Source: Rhodanobacter panaciterrae
GTDB taxonomy: Bacteria; Pseudomonadota; Gammaproteobacteria; Xanthomonadales; Rhodanobacteraceae
Assembly (NCBI RefSeq): GCF_014651895.1
Contig: NZ_BMXT01000001.1
Coordinates: forward strand, 558,001 to 622,000
Reading direction: 5' to 3'
DNA: 64,000 nt
Shown piece by piece: positions 1-7,864 of this stretch. A program made the position numbers and the translations under genes. The notes beneath the pieces are model-generated. The model made no database searches. It saw only the letters and a program-made list of their open reading frames with translations, and was not told the origin of the DNA. Every line of letters begins with the position of its first letter. The stretch's first letter is position 1.

Positions 1-2394
1 TTCCCGGCGCGCGTGGTCTGCCACGACATCCTCGGCCAGACGGCGCTGGTGGATCTGGCCGGTTTGCGTGATGCGATTGCCGAACAGGGCGGCGATCCGG
101 CGCTGGTCAATCCGGTGGTGCCGACGCAGTTGATCGTCGATCACTCGCTGGCGGTGGAGGCACCGGGCTTCGACCGCGATGCGTTCGCGAAGAACCGCGC
201 GATCGAGGATCGCCGCAACGAAGACCGTTTCCACTTCATCAACTGGACCAAGCGGGCGTTCAAGAACGTCGACGTGATTCCGCCGGGCAACGGCATCATG
301 CATCAGATCAATCTGGAGCGGATGTCGCCGGTAGTGCACGCGGTCGATGGCGTGGCGTACCCGGATACGCTGGTCGGTACCGACAGCCATACGCCGCACG
401 TCGATGCGCTGGGCGTGATCGCCATCGGCGTCGGCGGGCTGGAAGCCGAGAGCGTGATGCTCGGTCGCGCTTCGTGGATGCGCTTGCCCGACATCGTCGG
501 TGTGGAGCTGAGCGGCAAGCCGCAGCCGGGCATCACGGCGACCGATATCGTGCTGGCGTTGACCGAGTTCCTGCGCAACGAGAAAGTCGTCGGCGCCTAT
601 CTAGAGTTCTACGGTGAAGGCGCGACTGCACTGACCCTGGGCGACCGCGCGACCATCTCCAATATGACGCCGGAGTTCGGTGCGACCGCGGCGATGTTCT
701 ACATCGACCAGCAGACCATCGATTACCTGAAGCTGACCGGCCGCGCGGACGAGCAGGTCAAGCTGGTGGAAACCTATGCCCGCGAAACCGGCTTGTGGGC
801 CGATGCGCTGACCACCGCCGAATACGAGCGCGTGCTGCACTTCGACCTGTCTGCCGTGGTGCGCACCATGGCCGGGCCGAGCAACCCGCACAAGCGGCTG
901 CCGACCAGTGCGCTGGCCGAGCGTGGCATCGCCGTCAATCTGGACCAGGTCCGCGCGCAGGAAGCCGAAGGTCTGATGCCTGATGGCGCGGTGATCATCG
1001 CCGCGATCACCAGCTGCACCAATACCAGCAACCCGCGCAACGTGATCGCTGCCGCCTTGCTGGCGCGCAACGCCAACACGCGCGGCCTGACCCGCAAGCC
1101 GTGGGTGAAGACCTCGCTGGCGCCGGGTTCCAAGGCGGTGCAGATGTATCTGGAAGAAGCGAAGCTGCTGCCGGAGCTGGAGCAACTGGGCTTCGGCATC
1201 GTCGGCTTCGCCTGCACCACTTGCAACGGCATGAGCGGCGCGCTGGATCCGAAGATTCAGCAGGAAGTGATCGAGCGCGATCTGTACGCCACTGCCGTGC
1301 TCTCGGGCAACCGCAACTTCGACGGCCGCATCCACCCGTATGCCAAGCAGGCCTTCCTCGCCTCGCCGCCACTGGTCGTCGCCTACGCCATCGCCGGCAC
1401 CATCCGTTTCGATATCGAGAAGGACGTACTGGGCATCGACAAGGAAGGCAACGCGGTGACCCTGAAAGATCTGTGGCCCACGGATGCGGAGATCGACGCC
1501 ATCGTCGCCGCCAGCGTCAAGCCTGAGCAGTTTCGCCAAGTCTACGACCCGATGTTTGCCCGCAGCGGCATCAGTGGCCTCAAGGTCGATCCGCTGTACG
1601 AGTGGCGTGCGCAGAGCACCTATATCCGCCGTCCGCCGTATTGGGAAGGTGCGCTGGCCGGCGTCCGCACGATGACCGGCATGCGCGCACTGGCCGTGCT
1701 GGGCGACAACATCACCACCGATCATCTGTCGCCATCCAACGCCATCCTCGCCCGCAGCGCCGCCGGCGAATACCTCGCGAAAATGGGTTTGCCGGAAGAG
1801 GACTTCAATTCCTACGCCACCCACCGCGGCGACCATCTGACCGCCCAGCGTGCCACTTTCGCGAACCCCAAGCTGTTCAATGAAATGGTGCGCAACGACG
1901 ATGGTACGGTGCGGCAGGGTTCGCTGGCGCGGATCGAGCCGGAAGGCCAGGTCACCCGCATGTGGGAAGCCATCGAAACCTACATGGCGCGCAAGCAGCC
2001 GTTGATCATCATCGCCGGCGCCGACTACGGCCAGGGCAGCTCACGCGACTGGGCCGCCAAGGGCGTGCGCCTGGCCGGCGTGGAAGTGATCGTGGCCGAA
2101 GGCTTCGAGCGCATCCATCGCACCAACCTGGTCGGCATGGGCGTGCTGCCGCTGGAGTTCAAGCCGGGCGTCGATCGCAAGACGCTGACCATTGATGGCA
2201 GCGAGACGTTCGACGTGACGGGTGAATGCACGCCGGGGGCGGAGATGAACCTGGTGATCCATCGGCGCAATGGTGAGCGGGTGGATGTCCCCGTGACCTG
2301 CCGACTGGATACGGCGGAAGAGTTGCTGATCTATGAGGCTGGCGGTGTGTTGCAGCGGTTTGCGCAGGATTTTTTGGCGTCGGCGCAGGCTTGA
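1..2394 (+). CDS. acnD: 2-methylcitrate dehydratase, Fe/S-dependent (AcnD), 5' end missing
   Basis: Aconitase-superfamily enzyme. In the AcnD branch of the methylcitrate cycle it dehydrates 2-methylcitrate to a 2-methylaconitate isomer, which PrpF converts for further propionate breakdown in the cytoplasm. The reading frame is open at base 1, so the start lies outside the window and perhaps 60-80 residues are missing compared with the usual length of about 860. The [4Fe-4S] ligand regions are visible as TSCTNTSNP and FACTTCNGMSG. The C-terminal swivel domain has the aconitase signature GADYGQGSSRDWAAKG. AcnD rather than AcnA/AcnB is favoured because prpF lies downstream on the same strand, a known pairing. 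Here a repeat-flanked DUF559 gene sits between the two. An AcnA-type aconitase is the alternative. Confidence 0.9.
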   Translation, partial: FPARVVCHDILGQTALVDLAGLRDAIAEQGGDPALVNPVVPTQLIVDHSLAVEAPGFDRDAFAKNRAIEDRRNEDRFHFINWTKRAFKNVDVIPPGNGIMHQINLERMSPVVHAVDGVAYPDTLVGTDSHTPHVDALGVIAIGVGGLEAESVMLGRASWMRLPDIVGVELSGKPQPGITATDIVLALTEFLRNEKVVGAYLEFYGEGATALTLGDRATISNMTPEFGATAAMFYIDQQTIDYLKLTGRADEQVKLVETYARETGLWADALTTAEYERVLHFDLSAVVRTMAGPSNPHKRLPTSALAERGIAVNLDQVRAQEAEGLMPDGAVIIAAITSCTNTSNPRNVIAAALLARNANTRGLTRKPWVKTSLAPGSKAVQMYLEEAKLLPELEQLGFGIVGFACTTCNGMSGALDPKIQQEVIERDLYATAVLSGNRNFDGRIHPYAKQAFLASPPLVVAYAIAGTIRFDIEKDVLGIDKEGNAVTLKDLWPTDAEIDAIVAASVKPEQFRQVYDPMFARSGISGLKVDPLYEWRAQSTYIRRPPYWEGALAGVRTMTGMRALAVLGDNITTDHLSPSNAILARSAAGEYLAKMGLPEEDFNSYATHRGDHLTAQRATFANPKLFNEMVRNDDGTVRQGSLARIEPEGQVTRMWEAIETYMARKQPLIIIAGADYGQGSSRDWAAKGVRLAGVEVIVAEGFERIHRTNLVGMGVLPLEFKPGVDRKTLTIDGSETFDVTGECTPGAEMNLVIHRRNGERVDVPVTCRLDTAEELLIYEAGGVLQRFAQDFLASAQA

Positions 2395-2409
2395 TGGGTT
2401 GCAAGAGCA

Positions 2410-2448
2410 CCCCTCTCCCTCGATCCCTCTCCCACAAGGGGAGAGGGA
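2410..2448 (+). repeat. Palindromic C/G-rich repeat, copy A (forward)
   Basis: Starts with a CCCCTCTCCC head, then a hairpin with stem CCCTCTCCC (2425-2433), loop ACAA and stem GGGGAGAGGG (2438-2447). It lies just after the acnD stop codon. It is in inverted orientation to copy B, so A and B form a convergent pair like a BIME doublet of REP elements. Confidence 0.85.
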
Positions 2449-2493
2449 GGTGGCACGCTCGTAGGTACGAGGTTAGTTGAGATTTTTTGAAAG

Positions 2494-2531
2494 CCCCTCT
2501 CCCCTTGCGGGAGAGGGGTTGGGGAGAGGGG
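2494..2531 (-). repeat. Palindromic C/G-rich repeat, copy B (reverse)
   Basis: Hairpin CCCCTCTCCC / GGGAGAGGGG followed by a G-rich tail (GGGGAGAGGGG). Its reverse complement has the same head-plus-hairpin layout as copy A. It ends 8 bases before the start codon of the DUF559 gene and probably overlaps its ribosome-binding region. Confidence 0.85.
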
Positions 2532-2539
2532 TAGTTCTG

Positions 2540-2929
2540 ATGGATCAGAAGCCATTCGCCAAACACCTGCGCCAAAACATGACCGACGCCGAGCACCTGC
2601 TATGGCGCCACCTCCGCGCACATCGCCTGCTCGATCAGAAATTCCGCCGTCAGCAGCCGATCGGTCCCTACATCGTGGACTTCGTGCATTTCGGCGCACG
2701 CCTGATCGTCGAAGCGGATGGCGGGCAGCACAACGATAGCGATGGCGATTCGGTGCGTGACGCTTGGTTGGAAAAGCAGGGCTTCTCGGTGCTGCGTTTC
2801 TGGAACCACGAGATATTGCAGAATACGGAAGCGGTGCTTGAGGCGATTTTGAATGCTGTAGTAGACACGAACCCCTCTCCCCCGGCCCCTCTCCCACAAG
2901 GGGAGAGGGGAGACAAGCCGCGCACCTGA
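2540..2929 (+). CDS. DUF559 (Vsr-like endonuclease fold) protein, repeat-flanked
   Basis: 129-residue protein of the DUF559 family, which has the very-short-patch-repair/restriction-endonuclease-like fold. The core runs from about residue 8 to 110: AEHLLWRHLRAHRL, then KFRRQQPIGPYIVDF, then LIVEADGGQH (the acidic and Q-rich nuclease-like strand), then VLRFWNHEILQN. The frame is open further upstream, but those codons only translate repeat B, so ATG 2540 is chosen. At the 3' end the frame runs through repeat C, which supplies the last residues before the stop. The gene lies between acnD and prpF with an inverted repeat pair on each side, which suggests insertion as a cassette. Its biochemical role is unknown. 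A DNA-nicking or repeat-recognising role is inference. Confidence 0.85.
   Translation: MDQKPFAKHLRQNMTDAEHLLWRHLRAHRLLDQKFRRQQPIGPYIVDFVHFGARLIVEADGGQHNDSDGDSVRDAWLEKQGFSVLRFWNHEILQNTEAVLEAILNAVVDTNPSPPAPLPQGERGDKPRT
2872..2910 (+). repeat. Palindromic C/G-rich repeat, copy C (forward), inside the DUF559 3' end
   Basis: Same orientation as copy A: CCCCTCTCCC head, then hairpin CCCCTCTCCC-ACAA-GGGGAGAGGGG. It is translated as the tail of the DUF559 protein, so the gene and the repeat overlap. Confidence 0.85.
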
Positions 2930-2950
2930 AGGCCCGCCGGCTTCTAAAAG

Positions 2951-2988
2951 CCCCTCTCCCCTTGTGGGAGAGGGGTTGGGGAGAGGGG
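2951..2988 (-). repeat. Palindromic C/G-rich repeat, copy D (reverse)
   Basis: Almost identical to copy B: hairpin CCCCTCTCCCC-TTGT-GGGAGAGGGG with a GGGGAGAGGGG tail. It completes the second convergent pair (C with D), located 33 bases before prpF. Confidence 0.85.
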
Positions 2989-3021
2989 TCACACTGACAT
3001 GAGCCACGAACAGGATTCCCG

Positions 3022-4209
3022 ATGAACCATGCACCCCAGATCCGCATTCCCGCCACCTACATGCGCGGCGGCACCAGCAAGGGCGTGTTCTTCCGCCTGC
3101 AGGATTTGCCCGCGGCAGCGCAGGTGCCGGGTGCAGCGCGCGATGCGTTGTTGCTGCGGGTGATCGGCAGCCCCGATCCCTACGGCAAGCAGACGGACGG
3201 CATGGGCGGCGCGACGTCCAGCACCAGCAAGACGGTGATCCTGTCTGCCAGCGAGCGGCCCGATCATGACGTCGACTATTTGTTCGGCCAGGTGTCGATC
3301 GACCAGCCGTTTGTGGACTGGAGCGGCAACTGCGGCAACTTGTCGGCAGCGGTCGGTTCGTTTGCGATTGCCAGCGGTTTGGTCGATGCGAGTCGTGTGC
3401 CGCGCGATGGCATCTGCACGGTGCGGATCTGGCAGGCGAATATCGGCAAGACCATCGTTGCGCATGTGCCGATGACGGATGGCGAGGTACAGGAAACCGG
3501 TGATTTCGAGCTGGATGGCGTGACCTTTCCGGCTGCCGAAGTACAGCTTGAATTTCTTGATCCGGCCGATGAAGGCGAGGGCGGCGGCGCGATGTTCCCC
3601 ACCGGCAACGTGGTGGACGAGCTGGACGTGCCCGGCGTCGGCACGCTCACCGTCACGATGATCAACGCCGGCATTCCGACCATCTTCGTCAATGCTGCCG
3701 CCATCGGTTACACCGGCACCGAATTGCAGGGTGCGATCAACAGCGATGCGAAGGCGCTGGCGATGTTCGAGACGATACGCGCGTACGGCGCGGTACGGAT
3801 GGGGCTGATCAAGCACATCGATGAAGCGGCGCAGCGTCAGCACACGCCGAAAGTGGCGTTTGTGGCGCCGTCTTCGGCCTATGTCGCCTCAAGCGGCAAG
3901 CAAGTCGCCGCCACGGATGTCGATCTGCTGGTGCGTGCGATGTCGATGGGCAAATTGCATCACGCGATGATGGGTACGGCCGCGGTGGCAATCGGCACGG
4001 CCGCCGCCATTCCCGGCACCCTGGTAAATCTTGCCGCTGGCGGCGGTGAGCGCACATCCGTACGTTTTGGCCATCCCTCCGGTACCTTGCGTGTGGGTGC
4101 GCAAGCGGCCCTGGTCGATGGCCAATGGCGAGTGACCAAGGCGATCATGAGCCGCAGCGCTCGGGTGTTGATGGAAGGCTCAGTGCGTGTGCCGGGCGAT
4201 GCGTTCTGA
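3022..4209 (+). CDS. prpF: 2-methylaconitate cis-trans isomerase PrpF
   Basis: 395 residues, the normal length for PrpF, a cofactor-free isomerase with a diaminopimelate-epimerase-like fold. It converts the 2-methylaconitate isomer released by AcnD so that propionate breakdown through 2-methylisocitrate can continue. Family features include the N-terminal IPATYMRGGTSKGVFF segment, GKQTDGMGGATSSTSK near residue 55, and VDWSGNCGNLSAAVG near residue 100, the conserved Cys region of the epimerase-like active site. AGGATTCCCG precedes ATG 3022. Normally prpF directly follows acnD. Here 627 bases with the DUF559/repeat cassette separate them, so expression depends on readthrough or on a promoter inside the cassette. 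Confidence 0.93.
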   Translation: MNHAPQIRIPATYMRGGTSKGVFFRLQDLPAAAQVPGAARDALLLRVIGSPDPYGKQTDGMGGATSSTSKTVILSASERPDHDVDYLFGQVSIDQPFVDWSGNCGNLSAAVGSFAIASGLVDASRVPRDGICTVRIWQANIGKTIVAHVPMTDGEVQETGDFELDGVTFPAAEVQLEFLDPADEGEGGGAMFPTGNVVDELDVPGVGTLTVTMINAGIPTIFVNAAAIGYTGTELQGAINSDAKALAMFETIRAYGAVRMGLIKHIDEAAQRQHTPKVAFVAPSSAYVASSGKQVAATDVDLLVRAMSMGKLHHAMMGTAAVAIGTAAAIPGTLVNLAAGGGERTSVRFGHPSGTLRVGAQAALVDGQWRVTKAIMSRSARVLMEGSVRVPGDAF

Positions 4210-4321
4210 GCGGGCTGGTTTGCCGAGCAACAGTTTTCGCTCGCTGGGCTGACTTGTCGGGTCGGGAATCGTCCGTTCGAGCCTTATACTGATCCGCTCC
4301 GCTCTGCCTGGTCACTGCCTG

Positions 4322-5593
4322 ATGAGTTCCACCCCTCGCCCGGTGCGGCGCAGCCTGCCATGGCTGCTGGCTGGGCTGTCGATGATCGGACCGTTTTCGA
4401 TCGACGCGGTGTTCCCGGCGTTTCCGTTGATCGGCGCGGGATTCGTGGTGGACGACGTCGCGCTGCAGCAGCTGATCAGCGTGTACCTGGTCACCTATGC
4501 GGCGATGAGCCTGTTCCACGGCGCGATCTCCGACGCGGTCGGACGCAAGCCGGTGATGATCGCCGGCATGCTGGTGTATGCGCTGGCTTCGGTGGGCGCG
4601 GCGGAGTCGACCTCGTTTGCGATGCTGCTGAGCTGTCGTGCGGTGCAGGGCCTGTCGGCCGGCGCGGGTCTGGTGGTGGGGCGTGCGGTGATCCGCGACA
4701 GCCTCGAAGGCGCCGATGCGCAGCGCCTGATGTCGCGGGTGATGATGATTTTCGGCGTGGCGCCGGTGATTGCGCCGATGGTCGGCGCGCTGCTGTTGCC
4801 GCTGGGTGGCTGGCACGGCATCTTCTGGGTGCTGGCCGGGTTCACTTCGTTGTTGGCGCTGGCGCTGGCGTGGCAGCTGGAAGAAAGTCACCCACCCGAG
4901 CGGCGCAACCAGTTTGCGCCGCGGCCGCTGCTGGCCAGCTATCTGTCTTTCAGTCGGGATCGGCCGTTCTGGCCGCTGCTGATTTCCAGCTCGGTCAATT
5001 TTGCCGGCTTGTTCCTGTACATCGCTTCGGCGCCGCGCATCGTGCGCGAGCTGCTGCATCTGTCGGCGGTGGGATTCCCGTGGCTGTTCATGCCGGTGGT
5101 GATCGGCCTGATCGGCGGCGCATGGTTGTCCGGTCGGATGGCTGCGCGGCGAAGCGCGGGGTTCACGGTGAACCTGGGCTATGCGCTGATGCTGTTGACC
5201 TGTGCACTGCACCTTGTGCTGGCGCTGGTATTTCCTGAGCCGCGGCTGCCGTGGTCGATGCTGCCGCTGATCCTGCACGGCGTCGGTGTGCAGCTGGCCT
5301 TCCCCACGCTGACGTTGTTGCTGCTGGATCGTTTTCCGAACCAGCGCGGCGGCATTTCCTCGGTGCAGGCCTTCGCCAGTCTGTTGCTGTGCAGCTTCGT
5401 CGCCGGCGTACTGTCGCCGCTGCTTTCGGTCAGTATGCTGTATCTCGCGCTCGGTGCGTCGGCGTTGACCGTCACTGGTGCGCTGGCGTGGTGGTGGTAT
5501 CACGCGAGCACCCGCCGCCCGCTGGATCAGGCAGCGGCAAGCGGCGCCGATGCGGGCGCGGTGATGCAGGCGGAGATTGTCGAGCCGCGCTGA
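4322..5593 (+). CDS. Bcr/CflA-family drug-efflux MFS transporter
   Basis: 423-residue inner-membrane protein with about 12 hydrophobic segments, the size of Bcr/CflA drug:H+ antiporters. Near the N-terminus the motif AISDAVGRKPVMIAGML matches the MFS motif-A loop (GxLaDrxGrkx). RAVIRDSLEG near residue 120 resembles the Bcr/CflA motif RAVVRDLF. Cargo is probably hydrophobic drugs or metabolites and cannot be deduced. It starts 112 bases after prpF with its own promoter space and ends 7 bases before the convergent DUF2235 gene. The C-terminal 30 residues are Ala-rich and probably disordered. Confidence 0.85.
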   Translation: MSSTPRPVRRSLPWLLAGLSMIGPFSIDAVFPAFPLIGAGFVVDDVALQQLISVYLVTYAAMSLFHGAISDAVGRKPVMIAGMLVYALASVGAAESTSFAMLLSCRAVQGLSAGAGLVVGRAVIRDSLEGADAQRLMSRVMMIFGVAPVIAPMVGALLLPLGGWHGIFWVLAGFTSLLALALAWQLEESHPPERRNQFAPRPLLASYLSFSRDRPFWPLLISSSVNFAGLFLYIASAPRIVRELLHLSAVGFPWLFMPVVIGLIGGAWLSGRMAARRSAGFTVNLGYALMLLTCALHLVLALVFPEPRLPWSMLPLILHGVGVQLAFPTLTLLLLDRFPNQRGGISSVQAFASLLLCSFVAGVLSPLLSVSMLYLALGASALTVTGALAWWWYHASTRRPLDQAAASGADAGAVMQAEIVEPR

Positions 5594-5600
5594 GCGGGAG

Positions 5601-6752
5601 CTACACCGGTGACGTCGGTTGATCCGGGTTGGTCGGTGTGTTCTGCACGACGGCATCCACCGACATCAGCACGGTCGCGCGTGCCAGCGCCTGGACCAGC
5701 GAAGGCGAACGGTAGCTGCCATCGGCGAGCCAGCGCTGCCAGACCGAATCGTCCACCTTCTCGTTGACGCCGGTACCCAGCGTGCGGTCGAACGGCGGCT
5801 TGAATTCCTTGTAGATGCCATACATGAATTCCGCATACGAATTACGCGACATGCCCATGTCGGCGTCGATGGCTGGATCGATCAATTCATTGCAGGCCAG
5901 GCCGGCATGGATCGCCTTGCGCTGCAGCCACGCCAATGGCAGGTCCGGCAGCGGATCGGGTTTGCGGCCGGCACCGTCGCGGTCGTTGCCGCCGCCGACG
6001 TCGGAGTGCGAGCCGATGAACCAGCGTTGTTCGATCTCTATTTGCTCGAGCTTTTTCGAGGTCAGGGTTTCGCCGGGTTTCACCGTATACGGGTTGCGCG
6101 TCCACACCGCTGGTGCGAAGTCGGCGCGGTGCTCGTCCAGCGCCAGCGCCTGATAGGCGTACTTGACGATCTTGCTGAGCTCGGTGTCGTGGAACTGGTA
6201 GCGCGCACGGGCATACGGGAACCACGACGCAGTGTCCGGTATGACGAGCGAGCCGACCGTATCCCATACGCCGACGAAGTGGATATCGATCTCGGTCGAG
6301 TGGCTGGCGCGGAACGCCACCGCGGCCGGATCATCCGGCTTGGTCGCGACATCACGATAGAAATCGTACGCGCCGGAAATATCCGCCTTCGCCACGCTGA
6401 CAGCGGCACCGCGCTTGAGCAGGCCGCATTTGCGGATGAATCCGCCGAGACTGCGGGCGGTGTACGCGCCGCGACTGAAGCCGAACAGGTAGACATCGTC
6501 GCCGGGTTGCCACACGGCGCACAGCCAGCGATAGCCTTCGATCACGTTGTCCGACAGGCCGTAACCGAACGCGCCGCCGAGCAGATGGGTCAGGCCCGGC
6601 GACACGCCGACACCGGGCAGATAGTTGACCAGCTGCTCGATGCCGGCCGGATCGCGCGGCGCAATCAGCTGGCGCAGCCGTTCCACATTGGTGTTCGACT
6701 CGGGTTTGTTCCAGGTGCCATCGAACAGCAGCACCAGCCTGCGTGTGGCCAT
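5601..6752 (-). CDS. DUF2235 alpha/beta-hydrolase-like protein
   Basis: 383 residues beginning with RRLVLLFDGTWNKPESNTN, the hallmark DUF2235 N-terminus. The nucleophile elbow GFSRGAYTARSLGGF near residue 95 is the GxSxG serine-hydrolase motif. GVWDTVGSL near residue 160 and GSHSDVGGG near residue 245 supply the Asp and His regions. Related domains occur in Tle1-type T6SS phospholipase effectors and in fungal and bacterial hypothetical hydrolases. No VgrG, immunity gene or signal peptide is visible, so a cytoplasmic lipase or esterase is equally possible. GGAGG lies 5 bases upstream of the ATG. The gene stands alone and convergent to the MFS gene. Confidence 0.8.
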   Translation of the reverse strand: MATRRLVLLFDGTWNKPESNTNVERLRQLIAPRDPAGIEQLVNYLPGVGVSPGLTHLLGGAFGYGLSDNVIEGYRWLCAVWQPGDDVYLFGFSRGAYTARSLGGFIRKCGLLKRGAAVSVAKADISGAYDFYRDVATKPDDPAAVAFRASHSTEIDIHFVGVWDTVGSLVIPDTASWFPYARARYQFHDTELSKIVKYAYQALALDEHRADFAPAVWTRNPYTVKPGETLTSKKLEQIEIEQRWFIGSHSDVGGGNDRDGAGRKPDPLPDLPLAWLQRKAIHAGLACNELIDPAIDADMGMSRNSYAEFMYGIYKEFKPPFDRTLGTGVNEKVDDSVWQRWLADGSYRSPSLVQALARATVLMSVDAVVQNTPTNPDQPTSPV

Positions 6753-6902
6753 GATGCCCTCCGACGCGGTCGTGGTTTCCCTGGGCCGACTCTAGGACGC
6801 GAGGTGTCGCGAGGCCAGTGCCAAATCTGGCCGGGTTGGTTCGACTTGGCATTGCCGGTGGGCACGCCCGCGCTTTTTGCCACGATGTTGACGGCCGCTT
6901 GA

Positions 6903-6977
6903 CTGCACAAAGTCGCCTGGGCGGCGGTGAAGAAGCAATACAGCAAGGGCGATGACGGCGACTGGCACGCCAGGTAG
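6903..6977 (+). pseudogene. Remnant of a chaB-like gene (C-terminal fragment)
   Basis: The plus-strand frame reads HKVAWAAVKKQYSKGDDG followed by a short tail and a stop. This closely resembles the C-terminal end of ChaB-family proteins (cation-transport-regulator-like, about 75 residues), where a HxVAWAAVKxxY segment is conserved. An in-frame stop lies immediately before it, and no upstream frame encodes the ChaB N-terminus, so only the last 24 codons remain. It lies in the 241-base gap upstream of the DUF2235 gene. The call is by memory of the family. A chance match is possible but the run is long. Confidence 0.45.
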
Positions 6978-6993
6978 CGGCGGTTTCGCCAGC

Positions 6994-7491
6994 TCAGACC
7001 AGTCCGCGTTCTTCGAGGAACTGCCGTGCCTCACCCGCATCCTGCTCGAACCAGGCCTGGGTCGAGCCGAGCCGGAACGAATAACCCCAGGCATCCATGT
7101 CGGTCATCAATCGCGCGCGTCCCACGCCGGGTAACTGATCGGCCAGCACGATCTGCAGGTAACAGGTGGCGTCCTCTTCCTCGATCGAATCGGTGGCATC
7201 GGTATGGACGTCTGGACGTCTTTCCAGCGGCAGCACGATCAGGTGACAAGCCTCGTGCAGCAGTGAATGCACCGGCGTGTCATCGCGGGCATGCACGGTG
7301 TTGCCGATGATGCCAGCCTCCTCGTCACCCCAGTAGCTGCCGGGGATCGGCTCACCATCTTCCACCCGCCGCAGTTGCAGATCGAAGCGGGCGAGCAGGG
7401 CAGTGGGCGCGTCAAAACCGATCTGCCGCAGGCGCATCACGCTGCTGGCGGGATCGATGGATTCAGGGCGGTCGACGGGTTCGGGATGCAT
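6994..7491 (-). CDS. Conserved hypothetical protein with HExxH motif
   Basis: 165 residues or fewer. An internal Met at 7437 (MRLRQIGFD) is an equally good start, since neither has a clear ribosome-binding site. The central segment HSLLHEACHLIVLP holds an HExxH zinc-ligand motif, followed about 30 residues later by DSIEEEDATCYLQ, where a Glu could be the third ligand, as in gluzincin-like folds. No signal peptide is seen. I recall similar short conserved proteins in Xanthomonadales but know no function. Hydrolase activity is inference from the motif. It stands between the chaB remnant and minE, on the same strand as min but separated by a 10-bp-stem hairpin. Confidence 0.7.
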   Translation of the reverse strand: MHPEPVDRPESIDPASSVMRLRQIGFDAPTALLARFDLQLRRVEDGEPIPGSYWGDEEAGIIGNTVHARDDTPVHSLLHEACHLIVLPLERRPDVHTDATDSIEEEDATCYLQIVLADQLPGVGRARLMTDMDAWGYSFRLGSTQAWFEQDAGEARQFLEERGLV

Positions 7492-7531
7492 GCGCGTGCG
7501 CGGACAGCGCAGATCGAGGGGCGGCGATGAT

Positions 7532-7556
7532 GCCGGGCGATGCGTGATCGCCCGGC
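7532..7556 (-). terminator. Hairpin downstream of minE
   Basis: Perfect 10-base inverted repeat GCCGGGCGAT / ATCGCCCGGC with a 5-base loop, about 30 bases after the minE stop. There is no long T-run, so it may be a weak intrinsic terminator or an RNA-stabilising stem. Confidence 0.5.
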
Positions 7557-7586
7557 GGACTGGCTGGCGGCAACGGCCGCCGGAAC

Positions 7587-7859
7587 TCAGGCGGTCTTGG
7601 CGGCAGCCTTGCCGTCCGGCAGGGTCACCGAGAGTTCGAGGATCTCGTGACCGCTGTCGCGCTCGAAATTGATGTTGATCGCATCGAGATCGACGTGGAT
7701 GTATTTCTTGATCACTTCGAGCAGTTCATTGCGCATCATCGGCAGGTAGTCCGGCGCGCCGCGAGTGGAGCGCTCCTGCGCCACGATGATGCGCAGGCGC
7801 TCGCGGGCCACGTTGGCGGTCGCTTCCGGCTTGCGCTTCAGGAAATCAAGAATACCCAT
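7587..7859 (-). CDS. minE: Cell division topological specificity factor MinE
   Basis: 90 residues. MinE stimulates MinD ATPase and drives the pole-to-pole oscillation that keeps the MinC inhibitor away from midcell. The N-terminal amphipathic membrane-targeting segment MGILDFLKRK is followed by the MinD-contact helix around ARERLRIIVAQER, then the dimerising topological-specificity domain (YLPMMRNELLEVIKKY). ATG 7859 is preferred over an ATG three codons earlier because the family starts at MGxLDFLK and the spacing to the minD stop is then 5 bases. It is the last gene of the GNAT-minC-minD-minE run. Confidence 0.95.
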   Translation of the reverse strand: MGILDFLKRKPEATANVARERLRIIVAQERSTRGAPDYLPMMRNELLEVIKKYIHVDLDAININFERDSGHEILELSVTLPDGKAAAKTA

Positions 7860-7864
7860 CGTGA

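Noticed and set aside
2477..2539. Longer N-terminus of the DUF559 protein
   Set aside because: These codons only translate repeat B, and a normal ATG begins the conserved domain.
4145..5656. Minus-strand frame of 503 codons across the MFS gene
   Set aside because: Arg/His/Gln-rich antisense translation of a strongly supported transporter.
5601..6752. DUF2235 protein as a type VI secretion effector
   Set aside because: No VgrG, chaperone, PAAR or immunity gene is adjacent, so context gives no support.
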